Positions 16,345 to 25,700 of a stretch of DNA of 64,000 bases are shown here, in pieces. Each line of letters begins with the position of its first letter. Within the stretch, counting starts at the first letter, position 1. Both the position numbers and the translations under genes were made by a program. Origin of the DNA: Verrucomicrobiales bacterium (lineage in GTDB: Bacteria; Verrucomicrobiota; Verrucomicrobiia; Verrucomicrobiales; DEV007); contig JAPYUT010000001.1 in assembly GCA_029940475.1 (NCBI GenBank), forward strand, positions 2,843 to 66,842, in the 5' to 3' direction. The notes beneath the pieces are model-generated. The model did not search any database, had not been told where the DNA came from, and worked only from the letters and a program-made list of their open reading frames with translations.

Positions 16345-17280
16345 GTGGTGCGATTTGTTCCGCTCATTTTAGTTATCACGGTCGCGGTGCTTGCGGCGGT
16401 ATTTCTGGCAACTTCCGGCAATAAAGGCAAACTGGGGCCATTCTCGGGTGAACGTGCCCATGCGCATGTTGCGTCGCTGGTCGGGCTCGGCCCGCGGCAT
16501 CCCGGCAGCGAGGCTATAGCCAGGGCCAGGGATTATATAACCGGGCAGCTCCGGGAAGCGGGCTGGCAAACAAGCCTGCAGCACTTTAAGGATGAGACAC
16601 CGCGGGGCGGGCAGGAATTTGTCAATATCCGCGCCCGGTTTCCATCTCCGGAGGGAGGTAATATTGACTGGAAAAGGGGCGGCGGGCTGCTGCTGCTCTG
16701 TTCCCATTATGACACCAAGCTGATTGATTCCATCAAGTTTGTCGGGGCCAATGACGGTGGCTCGAGCAGCGGGGTGTTACTGGAACTGGCGGCTGTGCTG
16801 CGCACGGCTCCGGAGCTCGCCCGCGGCATTGAGCTGGTGTTCTTTGACGGCGAGGAGGCAGTGGTTGAATTTACTGAGGTGGACGGTCTCTACGGCAGCA
16901 GGCACTATGCAAAATTCTGGAGAGCGGCCCCGGCAGGGGAGAAACCCGAGGCAGCTTTCGTGCTCGACCTGGTGGGCGACTCGAGGCTGCGTATTACCCC
17001 TCCCTCCGACAGCCCGCGTGAATTGTTGCGTGATCTTTACAGGGCGGCTGAAGCTGCCGGCGAGCGGCACATCTTTGGCCTGCATCCGACACCGATTACT
17101 GATGATCATGTGCCGCTTAATGCTGCCGGGATTCCCGCGCTCGACGTGATCGACGCGGGCTATATAAGCAGGGGGAGCTGGCATACGGCGGCCGACAGCC
17201 TTGATTCGGTGACACCCGGGAGCCTCGAGAGGATTGGTCGCGTGATTCTCAGGCTGCTCGATCGGCGGGCACGCGATTGA
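16345..17280 (+). CDS. M28-family zinc peptidase / glutaminyl cyclase-like protein
   Basis: This 311-residue protein starts with GTG 2 nt after the parB stop. An N-terminal membrane anchor or signal (residues ~2-22) suggests an extracytoplasmic location. Metal-site motifs of the M28 fold are present: LLCSHYDTK (His), GANDGGSSSGVLLEL (Asp), FFDGEEA (Glu pair) and TDDHVPLNAAGIPALDVID (His). The order and the last motif resemble glutaminyl-peptide cyclotransferases, which make N-terminal pyroglutamate, as closely as aminopeptidases. I cannot separate these two from sequence alone. Cotranscription with parB is likely from the spacing. Confidence 0.8.
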   Translation: MVRFVPLILVITVAVLAAVFLATSGNKGKLGPFSGERAHAHVASLVGLGPRHPGSEAIARARDYITGQLREAGWQTSLQHFKDETPRGGQEFVNIRARFPSPEGGNIDWKRGGGLLLLCSHYDTKLIDSIKFVGANDGGSSSGVLLELAAVLRTAPELARGIELVFFDGEEAVVEFTEVDGLYGSRHYAKFWRAAPAGEKPEAAFVLDLVGDSRLRITPPSDSPRELLRDLYRAAEAAGERHIFGLHPTPITDDHVPLNAAGIPALDVIDAGYISRGSWHTAADSLDSVTPGSLERIGRVILRLLDRRARD

Positions 17281-17345
17281 ATCTGCGTGGTGGTTCAAAG
17301 TTTCCCTTGCGGATTAGCCCTGATTTGATTTACTAGGCGTCGCGT

Positions 17346-17374
17346 TTGCGATGCACTGACAAAGGTTTTTTAAA
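17346..17374 (+). promoter_or_regulatory. Candidate promoter of tRNA-Arg
   Basis: TTGCGA (17346-17351), a 17-nt spacer and TTTAAA (17369-17374), each 4/6 to consensus. The predicted start lies about 20 nt before the mature tRNA 5' end. Confidence 0.35.
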
Positions 17375-17401
17375 CCTGTGTCTCTTGTCCGCTTTGTTGA
17401 T

Positions 17402-17475
17402 GCGCCCGTAGCTCAATTGGATAGAGCGCCTGATTACGGATCAGGAGGTTAGGGGTTCAAGTCCTCTCGGGCGTG
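17402..17475 (+). tRNA. tRNA-Arg (anticodon ACG)
   Basis: The 74-nt sequence folds as a cloverleaf. The acceptor stem GCGCCCG pairs with CGGGCGT (G-U at the end), the D stem is GCTC/GAGC, the anticodon stem CCTGA/TCAGG holds loop TTACGGA, and the T arm is AGGGG-TTCAAGT-CCTCT. Anticodon ACG (wobble A presumably edited to inosine) reads CGU, CGC and CGA. The discriminator is G and no CCA is encoded, so CCA must be added after transcription. Confidence 0.95.
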
Positions 17476-17562
17476 CTTTCGGGGAAATTCCTGTGCCGTG
17501 AGGTTTCCTCAGCCTTGAAGCGAATATAATTTTCATTCGCATTGGCCGCACGGGATGCCAAC

Positions 17563-17745
17563 ATGGGTTCCATCATGAACAGGCACACGATCCCGGGATT
17601 ATTCCTGGCGGTATGCATGCTCAGCGGGTGCAACTAGAGGGAGGTTGCATCCCTTCAGGTGCAGCTTGAGGAGGCGAAGGGGCAGATTACCGAGTTGAAT
17701 AAGCGGCTCGAGGGCTACATTGCATTCGAAGCCCCGAAGCCTTGA
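17563..17745 (+). pseudogene. Small coiled-coil lipoprotein interrupted by an in-frame amber codon
   Basis: From ATG 17563 the frame encodes a lipoprotein signal (MNRHTIPGLFLAVCMLSGC; the inner ATG is at 17575) with a good LSGC lipobox. One Asn follows, then TAG at 17635-17637. The same frame stays open after the TAG and reads an amphipathic heptad-like stretch (REVASLQVQLEEAKGQITEL, then NKRLEGY) to a double TGA at 17743. A perfect TATAAT lies at 17525-17530, about 33 nt before the ATG. The layout is that of a short Lpp-like lipoprotein with a nonsense mutation. Readthrough or a sequencing error are alternatives. I do not know its family. Confidence 0.6.
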
Positions 17746-17866
17746 TGATTTCAAGGGAACCGCACCCCTAGCCTTAGCAATTGTGTCGGCTTATGCATGA
17801 TGTAGATAAGGTATCATTGTTCTTTCAGGTTTCTATTTTCTCGTTCCCGGGTAGTTGTTTTCCCTG

Positions 17867-19618
17867 ATGGGCGGCATTAATCAGATGATAAAATTACGAA
17901 AATCTAGAAGAGCACTAGTTCTTAGTTTTTCCGAGATTTCCGGGCGCCAAGAAGCATGCAAAACGATAGTAAGTCTCTCAAAGGAATATGAGCATCTGCA
18001 GGTCATTGCTTTCGGAGAGGTATCTGGCGAATTTGCAGAGTGTCAGAATGTTGAATATATTCAACTCGACGCCCTGCCGCATTCCGATAAGGCAGGATGT
18101 GATGATCTTTGGGTTGGTTCAGGCTTGGACGAAGTAGCCAGACAATTGTCGACCATAGATAGAGGGATACTTAGGGAACTATTCAATAACTGTTTTTTCC
18201 GGTTTGCGGCGATAATGGCTGTTAGTGGCGGTCATGGTGTCATTTACGCGGATGGCGAAGAGGCTGTGCTTTTGGCACGGTGCGCTAATTTGCTCAGCGG
18301 AGGAAGGACAATGGTGCGTCAATTTCCTCAAGATAATCGGTATGCGCCGGTAGACCTGATGGAGACTTCCACCTGTCTTTTCCGTTCCAAATCATTCAAG
18401 TTGATGAAACGGGAGACTGTTGTGGTTGTATCACTTTCACCAGTGGCCCGGGATTGCAGAGTGCTTCGGCAAATTCACTTTCTCTCTGAACGCTTTGGTA
18501 GAGTTGTAGTCATCGGGTTGGGCAACAGGCCGGATTTTTCTGACAGCAAACCAAATATCCTGTGGATTTCATTAGGAGAAAACGCTTGTTGCCATTGGGG
18601 TAAATCCCGGTTGGGTGGCGGATTTTTTAGTCGTTGCCTGAATCTTGGCCGGAAAGCGCTGCTGGCACATTATTATTCGGACCGGAGGTGTTTACAGGCA
18701 TCGTTGATTGTGCGGCAATTCCGCATGAGATTGCTTATTTGTAACGATACTGACACGCTTCCTCTGGGGATGCTGGCCGCGGCAAAGTCGAGGCGATTTA
18801 CAAAGGTTGTGTTCGATCTTCATGAATGGCCCACAGAGCAGTATATGGGTGAGGATGGTGATCCGGAAAGAGTAAGATTCATTCGTCGCATATTCAGGTA
18901 TTGTGCCCGTGTTCCCGGCTTCACCACTACAGTCGCAGACAGTTTCCTGGATATTTTTCCCAAAGAGTACGGGCTAAAGAAGATTTGCCTTGTCAGGAAC
19001 GCACCCGGGAAAATTAATTTACCGCAACAGTGTGCGCCCAATGGAAAGATCCGAATGATTCATCACGGGGGGTGCAGTGCAGGTCGCGAGCCAGAGCGAA
19101 TGATTGAGGCAATGACTTATCTGGAGGATAGATTTGTCCTTCACCTGATGCTTATTCCCGGCCAGGATACCGAGTATTACAAATCTTTGAAGAAATTAGC
19201 GGCTGAAAAAGCACCGGGTAAAGTTGTATTTGAAGAGCCTGTACCGGCAAATATGATTGTTGAGACTCTTGCAGGAAATTACGACCTGGGACTTTATCTT
19301 TTGCCGCCAGATACGCCTAATCATCTGCATGCTTTGCCAAATAAGTTCTTTGATTTTATAGTGGCAGGACTTGCTGTTGCGGTCGGGCCTTCATTAAATA
19401 TGGCAAAGTATGCCCGTGAGCATGGTATAGGTTGGGTAGCCGATGACTTTGAGCCAGCAACTATGGCGAGGATGCTTAACAGCCTGACAATCGAGGATAT
19501 AGAGCAGGCACGACTATGTAGTATGCAGCTCAGGGAACAAATCAACGCGGAAAAGGAAGTTGGCAGATTTGCAGAGATGTGCCGCACGCTTGCCGATACT
19601 GGCAAGGTTGTAGCTTAG
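17867..19618 (+). CDS. GT-B glycosyltransferase with an extra N-terminal domain
   Basis: The protein has about 583 residues. From about residue 185 on it looks like a family-4-type glycosyltransferase: VVVVSLSPVARDCRVLRQ at the start of the first Rossmann domain, FDLHEWPTEQY, then a C-terminal nucleotide-sugar domain with RMIHHGGCSAGREPERMIEAM, LGLYLLPP, NKFFDFIVAGLAVAV and GIGWVADDF. The first ~185 residues begin with a similar pattern (RALVLSFSEISGRQEACKTI), suggesting a duplicated, partial GT-B N-domain. Start options are TTG 17855, ATG 17867 and ATG 17885; none has a good ribosome-binding site. The DNA is visibly AT-richer than its neighbours. Together with convergent wecB it suggests surface polysaccharide synthesis. 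The sugar donor is unknown. Confidence 0.75.
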   Translation: MGGINQMIKLRKSRRALVLSFSEISGRQEACKTIVSLSKEYEHLQVIAFGEVSGEFAECQNVEYIQLDALPHSDKAGCDDLWVGSGLDEVARQLSTIDRGILRELFNNCFFRFAAIMAVSGGHGVIYADGEEAVLLARCANLLSGGRTMVRQFPQDNRYAPVDLMETSTCLFRSKSFKLMKRETVVVVSLSPVARDCRVLRQIHFLSERFGRVVVIGLGNRPDFSDSKPNILWISLGENACCHWGKSRLGGGFFSRCLNLGRKALLAHYYSDRRCLQASLIVRQFRMRLLICNDTDTLPLGMLAAAKSRRFTKVVFDLHEWPTEQYMGEDGDPERVRFIRRIFRYCARVPGFTTTVADSFLDIFPKEYGLKKICLVRNAPGKINLPQQCAPNGKIRMIHHGGCSAGREPERMIEAMTYLEDRFVLHLMLIPGQDTEYYKSLKKLAAEKAPGKVVFEEPVPANMIVETLAGNYDLGLYLLPPDTPNHLHALPNKFFDFIVAGLAVAVGPSLNMAKYAREHGIGWVADDFEPATMARMLNSLTIEDIEQARLCSMQLREQINAEKEVGRFAEMCRTLADTGKVVA

Positions 19619-19647
19619 GGATGGTGCCTCCCGGGCTGTGTGAGAGG

Positions 19648-20724
19648 CTATTCAAAATACGTTTTTTCAAGTATTTTGGAGATTAGCGGGGAAGTGTTGC
19701 CATCGCCATAAATTGGCGGGCACTCTTCGGGGTAATTGATGCTGCTTGCGGCTTGCGCGATGGTCTCGGCTTTTGCCGGTATAAGCTTGTTGTACCCAAG
19801 TTGGACGGTTTCTACCCATTCAGTTTGAGGACGTATGGTCCGGCATGGGGTTTTGAGCCAGTATGCCTCCTTTTGCAGGCCTCCAGAGTCTGTGAATACA
19901 GCTTGTGCGTCGGCTACCAGCTTAAGCATTTCAGGATAGGAAACTGGCTCGAGAAGATGCAGGTTTTGACCGGGAAATTCACCTGTATTGATACCCTCAT
20001 GTTGCAGTTTTGAGCGTGTGCGCGGGTGTAGTGGACAGACGACAGGCAATTCGCAGTTTACAAAACCCTGGAAAATTTCCCGGAGATTATCCGGATTGTC
20101 AGTATTCTCGGCACGATGGATTGTGGCGGCGATGTAGGGTGCGTCTCCCAGGATTTTTGATGCGGGGTTTGGCGTATCAGGGAAGCGTGCCAGCGTGAAT
20201 TTGAGTGCATCAAACATGATGTCTCCGACGATATGCACCCCATCGTTGTTTATGCCTTCTTTGCGCAGGTTTTCAGCACCATTTTCTGTGGAGCAGAAGA
20301 ACAGGTTAGACAGGTGGTCGGTCAGGACCCTGTTGATTTCCTCTGGCATCCGGCGATTGAAGCTACGCAGTCCGGCTTCCACATGTGCTAGTGGGATGTG
20401 CAGCTTGGAGGCGACCAGGGCGGCGGCGAGAGTTGAGTTTGTGTCGCCGAAAACGAGGACTGCATCAGGCTGTTGGCTAAGGCAGATTTGCTCAATGCCG
20501 ACCATCATTGCGGCTGTCTGTCTGCCGTGATGGCCACTTTCGACTTCCAGATGGTGGCAAGGGGCAGGAATCTCCAGATCCTCGAAAAACTTTTGCGACA
20601 TATTGTAGTCATAGTGTTGGCCGGTGTGCAGGATGTTCTCCTTGATCCCGGTTTCTCGCAGTGCAGCTGACATCGGGGCCGCTTTGATAAATTGTGGCCT
20701 GGCGCCGATGATTGTCAGGATCAT
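19648..20724 (-). CDS. wecB: UDP-N-acetylglucosamine 2-epimerase (non-hydrolysing)
   Basis: This enzyme interconverts UDP-GlcNAc and UDP-ManNAc, supplying ManNAc-type sugars for surface polysaccharides. Signatures run through the whole protein: ILTIIGARPQFIKAAPM, GDTNSTLAAALVASK, HVEAGLRS, MPEEINRVLTDHLS, IHRAENTDNP, PLHPRTRSKL and DSGGLQKEAYWL. I chose ATG 20724 because GGAGG lies 9 nt upstream and the protein then begins MILTIIGARPQ; the frame extends to 20745 without a better site. It converges with the glycosyltransferase gene, and both probably act on the same glycan. Confidence 0.92.
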   Translation of the reverse strand: MILTIIGARPQFIKAAPMSAALRETGIKENILHTGQHYDYNMSQKFFEDLEIPAPCHHLEVESGHHGRQTAAMMVGIEQICLSQQPDAVLVFGDTNSTLAAALVASKLHIPLAHVEAGLRSFNRRMPEEINRVLTDHLSNLFFCSTENGAENLRKEGINNDGVHIVGDIMFDALKFTLARFPDTPNPASKILGDAPYIAATIHRAENTDNPDNLREIFQGFVNCELPVVCPLHPRTRSKLQHEGINTGEFPGQNLHLLEPVSYPEMLKLVADAQAVFTDSGGLQKEAYWLKTPCRTIRPQTEWVETVQLGYNKLIPAKAETIAQAASSINYPEECPPIYGDGNTSPLISKILEKTYFE

Positions 20725-20745
20725 GATGGATATCCTCCAAGGCAA

Positions 20746-21089
20746 AGGGCAACTTCGCCTATTCTCAAGAATTTTCGGGTAAGCTTTGCCGCTTTATCTT
20801 TCTGTGAGCGGGAGGGTTCAGCCTGGATGGGGATAGCGGTGTCCGCTGGCACCGGCAAGGCGAGTGATCTCGCGGCACTGTTGCCTGGAAACCCGCCGGC
20901 CGGATTTTTCCGACCGGCATTAATCAATGCAGCAAGCAGTGAAGCGGAGGTGCTGTTATTGGGTGTGTCGCAGCCTGAAGAATCCCCGAAGCCCCCTAAG
21001 AATTGATGATTTCAAGGGTCATGTGGCATTGTTCAGCAGCGTTTGAACCTGTGCCGTGCTGGACGTAGGGTAAGCTGACAAACATCCAG
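20746..21089. other. Intergenic stretch with an ORF remnant and a repeated 3' end
   Basis: No gene is well supported in these ~340 bp. A plus-strand frame from about ATG 20827 to TGA 21006 encodes about 59 residues ending ESPKPPKN and is unlike anything I know. Its last codons and following bases (ESPKPPKN, TGATGA, TTTCAAGGG) match the 3' end of the broken lipoprotein gene at 17728-17755 (EAPKP, TGATGA, TTTCAAGGG), apart from 9 extra bases. It may be the degraded end of a related gene. Confidence 0.35.
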
Positions 21090-22775
21090 ATGAAGATTCA
21101 TTGCCCCATTTGCTCGACCGGAATCGATGTCGAGGAGGCCCATGCCGGCAACAAGGGCCGCTGCATGAACTGTGAGTCGAAGTTCATCATCCCCGCCAGC
21201 CCTGATGCGCCGGTCGAGATCCTGGAGCGCGGCGAGGACCTGTATTGCCCGGTCTGCTCGACGCAGATCGGGGCGGAGGGGGTCAGTGCCGGTGACAAGT
21301 GCCGCTGCATGAGCTGTGAGGCGAAGTTCATTATTCCCGGGAACCGCAGCACTGCCATTGAGATCCTGGAGCGCGGCAAAAGTTCCGTCCAGAAGAATGC
21401 CCCGAGACTGAAGGTGGCAAGCGCTCCCCCGGAATGGGCAGAGGCCAAGGAATTGAAAACTCCCCTCACCGGGAGCGGGGCTACGCGTACTATTGTAGTA
21501 CACGCACCAAAGCAAAAAAGCGGAATGACCGGGATATTGCTTGTCCTCGTGCTCGCCGGCGCCGCCGTCTTTGGCTACATGAAATTCATGGGTGGGGATG
21601 AGGACAAGCAGGCTGCCGTCAAGGACAAGGCCACGGTGGCAAAGCCTGTCAATGTGCCGCCGCGCCCTGTTGCCCCGCCGCAGCCGCCGGCGGGGGAGGG
21701 GGAAGACCTGGATGATTCCATGCCTTTTGACACCTCGCTGGCCGATATAGGCACCTTTGAGTTGACTGAAAGAAAGAAGCAGCGCGGCCTGGAATTTCTC
21801 AAGTCAGGGAAGCTCAGCAGGCGTGAGGCAGTCTACACCGCGTTTCGCTCCCTGGGCGATGAATACAAGGACGCCTACGCGGAACTGCTCGGGCAGGCCA
21901 GGGCGCACCATCTCACCCTGCTTGGCGAGAAGGCCGCGCAGCTTTCCGCCGGCAAGGCCGCACCGCCGGATTTTGAGAATGCCCACAGTGCCTGGAAGGT
22001 GGTCGCGGCCGCCGCCCTTGAAATGATCCGCACCAACTGGCGCACCATCGCCCCTGATGATTACCGGGAGAAGCACCAGGAAATGGAGGGGGCGCTGGAA
22101 AAGGCAAAGGAACTCTATCTTGCCCTGCTCCCGACCCTGAAGGGCTCCGGCGGGCAGGCCATGGATTCCCTGCAGGAGATTGCCGGGGTCTTTACCGAGC
22201 TGGCAATTGAGCTTGCCTGGTGCTCGGGGGAGGACGCACCGCAGACCGACATCACCAAGCTGGTCGCCGAGGCGCGCGGCAGCGATGGCAAGGAGGACGC
22301 GCCGGACACCCTGCTGGGACGTGTGCGCGTGGCCTTTGCCGCTTCTGATGCGGTCCGCAAGCTGAATGCCTCGCTCAACCGCGGCACTGCCGGATACCGC
22401 AGCTTCGCGGCCCTGCTCAATGAACGTCGCGTGGCCCTTGGCCTGGGTGCCCTGCGCCTTGAGGATACCCTGACTGCCGCCTCGGAAACGCATTCCGGGG
22501 ACATGCTTTTCCAGAACTACTTTGCCCACAACAGCACGGATGGCAGTAAGCCCGGTGTTCGTGCCAAGGCTGCCGGATTTACCGGCAAGCTCACCGGTGC
22601 GTGCATCTACCGCAGCAGTCCGGACGTGCAGGCCGCCTACAAGGCCTGGTGGCTGACGCCCGGGTTTCGCGCTGCCATGTATGCCTCCGAGCCGGATGTG
22701 ATCGGCCTCGGCAACGCCGAGAACTACTGGACACTGAACATCGGCACTTCCGGCAAGCAGCCGGCAAGCCCGTGA
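21090..22775 (+). CDS. Twin zinc-ribbon membrane protein with C-terminal CAP/SCP domain
   Basis: The 561-residue protein begins with two MJ0042-like zinc ribbons: CPICS with CMNCESKFIIP (residues ~5-35) and CPVCS with CMSCEAKFIIP (~54-86). A single transmembrane helix (GILLVLVLAGAAVFGYMKF, about residues 148-166) and a Pro-rich linker follow, then a helical middle region. The end is a CAP-family domain (LNERRVALGLGALRLEDTL, HSGDMLFQNYFAHNSTDG, AYKAWWLTPGFRAAMYA). The topology implies cytoplasmic zinc ribbons and an extracytoplasmic CAP domain. Bacterial CAP domains are common in secreted proteins but their activity is mostly unknown. The two ribbons are a tandem duplication (about nt 21102-21200 and 21243-21350). 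Confidence 0.75.
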   Translation: MKIHCPICSTGIDVEEAHAGNKGRCMNCESKFIIPASPDAPVEILERGEDLYCPVCSTQIGAEGVSAGDKCRCMSCEAKFIIPGNRSTAIEILERGKSSVQKNAPRLKVASAPPEWAEAKELKTPLTGSGATRTIVVHAPKQKSGMTGILLVLVLAGAAVFGYMKFMGGDEDKQAAVKDKATVAKPVNVPPRPVAPPQPPAGEGEDLDDSMPFDTSLADIGTFELTERKKQRGLEFLKSGKLSRREAVYTAFRSLGDEYKDAYAELLGQARAHHLTLLGEKAAQLSAGKAAPPDFENAHSAWKVVAAAALEMIRTNWRTIAPDDYREKHQEMEGALEKAKELYLALLPTLKGSGGQAMDSLQEIAGVFTELAIELAWCSGEDAPQTDITKLVAEARGSDGKEDAPDTLLGRVRVAFAASDAVRKLNASLNRGTAGYRSFAALLNERRVALGLGALRLEDTLTAASETHSGDMLFQNYFAHNSTDGSKPGVRAKAAGFTGKLTGACIYRSSPDVQAAYKAWWLTPGFRAAMYASEPDVIGLGNAENYWTLNIGTSGKQPASP

Positions 22776-22798
22776 TCGCGGGAAAAGGCAAAAAGAAA

Positions 22799-25700
22799 TT
22801 ATTCCCGGCGCACACGGAAGTAGCCGAAGCGCTGCAATGCCCCGATTGCCGGGTAGCTTCTCTCGATGATATTACCACGACTGGCAATGTCTGATTCAAG
22901 GGTGAACCATGTTTTCAGGTCGGCAGAGGCTTCAATGGAGTAGGTCTTCGTACTCGATGCCGGGAAGCTCAGGATGAGCCGGTCGACCCTTCCGGCCCCT
23001 TGCATGGTGATTGCAGCGCTCAACGCGAAGGGTGGGGCATCATTGCCGTCAAGCGGCGAGGTGCCAAGTGCCACCTCATCCCCGTCCTGCCAGCCGTCGC
23101 CGTCACTGTCGGGATTATCGGGGTCGGTGCCGGTGTCTTCTGCCGAGACAAAGATGCCGGTATTGGTCTCAACCGCGTTGAGCAGACCGTCACTGTCCCT
23201 GTCATTACTGGGGGGCGCTGCAACGCTGAGGGTTTGCTGGGCAGAGCCCTGCGAGAGGCCGTCACCTGCCATGAGGCGCACCACGTAGCTGCCTGCACGG
23301 TCAAAGGTTGCCCCGGTGCTCAGTGCCGCAGGATTACTGAAGGTGACATTACCCGGGCCGCTTACCTTTTGCCACTGCAGGGTGAGCGGCGGCAGTTGTG
23401 CGTTTAGCTCCATGTCAAAGATGAGGTCACTGCTGGAAGGGGAGACCTGGTGAATCTCGACGGCCAGCACGTTGAGGCCGGGAACCGGGATGCTGTCTGA
23501 AAGGTCGGTTTCATAATACCTGTCCTCATTGGCACCGCTTACCGAGGCGGAAGCACGGATGTTGGCATTGATGCTGCCGGCGGGCATGTTGGAGCGGTGA
23601 ATTTCACTGCCGTTAAGATAGACAACGGCACCGTCATCGCGCCGCAGGCGCATGGTAATGGCGCTAAAGGATTCCGGTGCACCCGCCACGAAGGAGCGCC
23701 GGAAGTAGGTGGTGATGTGCTTTGGAATCCCGCCATCGAACACTTCTGTCTGGATGTCGTTGTCCCCATAGCCCAGCGGGGAAAATCCCGCTTTCCATGC
23801 CGAGTCATCAAAGTCCCTCTCCCGCCAGGATGCCGGCAGGGCACCGTTATCGGAATAACGCCATGCTCCCCCCTGTGCGACAAGCAGGCTGGTATCCAGT
23901 GCCTGTGCCTGCAGGGTCAGTGGCTGGTTGACAATGGCGGCAGGAATTGCCGCGATGCTTACCGTTGGCGGATCCAGGAAATCATTGTCTTCAATGCGTA
24001 TCGTCAACGCCCCCGGGGAACCCGCTCTATAAAAAAGTGAGGGCAGGGTGCTGAGGGTGAGTGTTTCCGTCGACTCGGCATCAGGGTCATCAATGGCCGT
24101 GACCACAAGCTCTACCGAGTCCTCGCCGTCGGCAAAGTTGATAGCCTGGGGCAGTGCCTGGAAGTCCTCGCCCTCGGCGGCACTGCCGGTGAGTGAAAGC
24201 CCAACTTCCAGCGGGCCTGAAGCCTCACTGCGCAAGATCCTCAAGGGAGTGGATGTTTCACCGGTCTCGGAGATGACCGTGCGCAAGGCGTTGATAGAGA
24301 CGATGACATTCGATGCCACGCTGAGTAGAGCGTAAGCGGAGAGCCCGTCAAGTTGTGCCCTTGCCCTGTAGATGCCGGGAAGGTTGGCGGTGAAGTTGCC
24401 GCCGGAATCGATCGTGGCTCCCTCCTCCACTGCCCACTGCGGGATGGCCACGGAGACGTTGCGCGCGAGTGAGAGCTCGAGATCAAAGCTCATGTCCGGG
24501 CTTTCCGGTTCCTCCTGGTGAACCTCGACGGCCAATACGTTGTTGACTTCAACAAGCAGTCCCGGCTCAAGGGCAAAGGTGAGTATCTCATCCTCCGCTG
24601 ACCCGGAAACCGCATTGCGCGCCTCGGTGTTGCTCAATACCGTGCCACTGGTGATGTTCTCGCGGGCAACCTCATTGCCGTTCAGGTAGATGACGATCCC
24701 ATCATCGCGCAAAACGCTGAGCCTGCAGCTGCTGATTGCGTTGGGATCAGTGACATCAAAGGCATGACGGAAATAGGTCGTGACGTGCCGGTTCTCGTCC
24801 TCTCCTGCACTGAGGCTCGTGGCTTCATCGCCCTCGCCGTAGCCGAGTTGTGCCGGCCCGGAAGGCCACCCGGAATCATCAAAGTCCGGGTTGCGCCACA
24901 GCGTGCCGGGATTGCTGCCGTCATCCAGGTAGCGCCAGCTGGCGCCGAAGGCTATCGGAGGCGGCTCTTCATTAGCACCTGTGTTGTCCCAGAGCAGGGA
25001 AGCAAGGTTGATTGTTTCCCCAACGCCAACTGTTGCCCGGAACGGGCTGATGCTCAGTGCGGCCGGTTGTGCTCCCTGCCCGTGTGCCAAAAAGTCAGCA
25101 TTCCAGATCACAGGGTCGGGTAGCAGGGGATTGGGCAGCGAGAGAGTGAATACCTCGCCATCAGACTGTGCCGAGATCTTGTGTGACCCTGCCTGCAGGC
25201 CCGCCAGGACATAGCTGCCGTCGCTGGAGGTCCAGGTCTGTCTGCCAGCTGTCCACACCCGTGCCCCGGCAATTGGTTTTCCAGCCTTCATGACGCGCCC
25301 GTGGATACGGCGGTTTGCAGCGGGGTTGCCGACGGTGACCAGCAGGGAGGCGGTGGCGGTTGCCCCCTTGCGGTCGGAGCAGGTGACACGCACGAGATAC
25401 TGGCCGGAAGAATCCCATGATTTTGTGGCCCGCGGGCTGTTGAGCCCCTCTTCAATGAATTGATCCCCCTCATCAAAGTGCCACGCATAGGCGAGGACAT
25501 CACCATCCGGGTCACTACCAGTCGCGCTGAAGGCAACTTCCGCACCCCTTTCCACGTTCAGGCTGGAGGCACTCAAGGAGATCTCGGGAGGCTTGTTGGT
25601 TGAGTTCATCGGGAAAGCAAGCAACCTCGGCTGGATGAGGAAATCCGAGCTGGACTTACCGGTATTCAGGCCGTGGATGGCCAGCACGTTGGTGCCGATG

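Noticed and set aside
17402-20724. Integrative element at tRNA-Arg
   Set aside because: The islet after the tRNA lacks an integrase and I see no repeat of the tRNA 3' end. The flanking repeat lies elsewhere, so a classical tRNA-site integration is not supported.
21804-22529. A 241-codon minus-strand ORF inside the CAP-domain gene
   Set aside because: It is a shadow of a gene with confirmed zinc ribbons and a CAP domain, and has no motif of its own.
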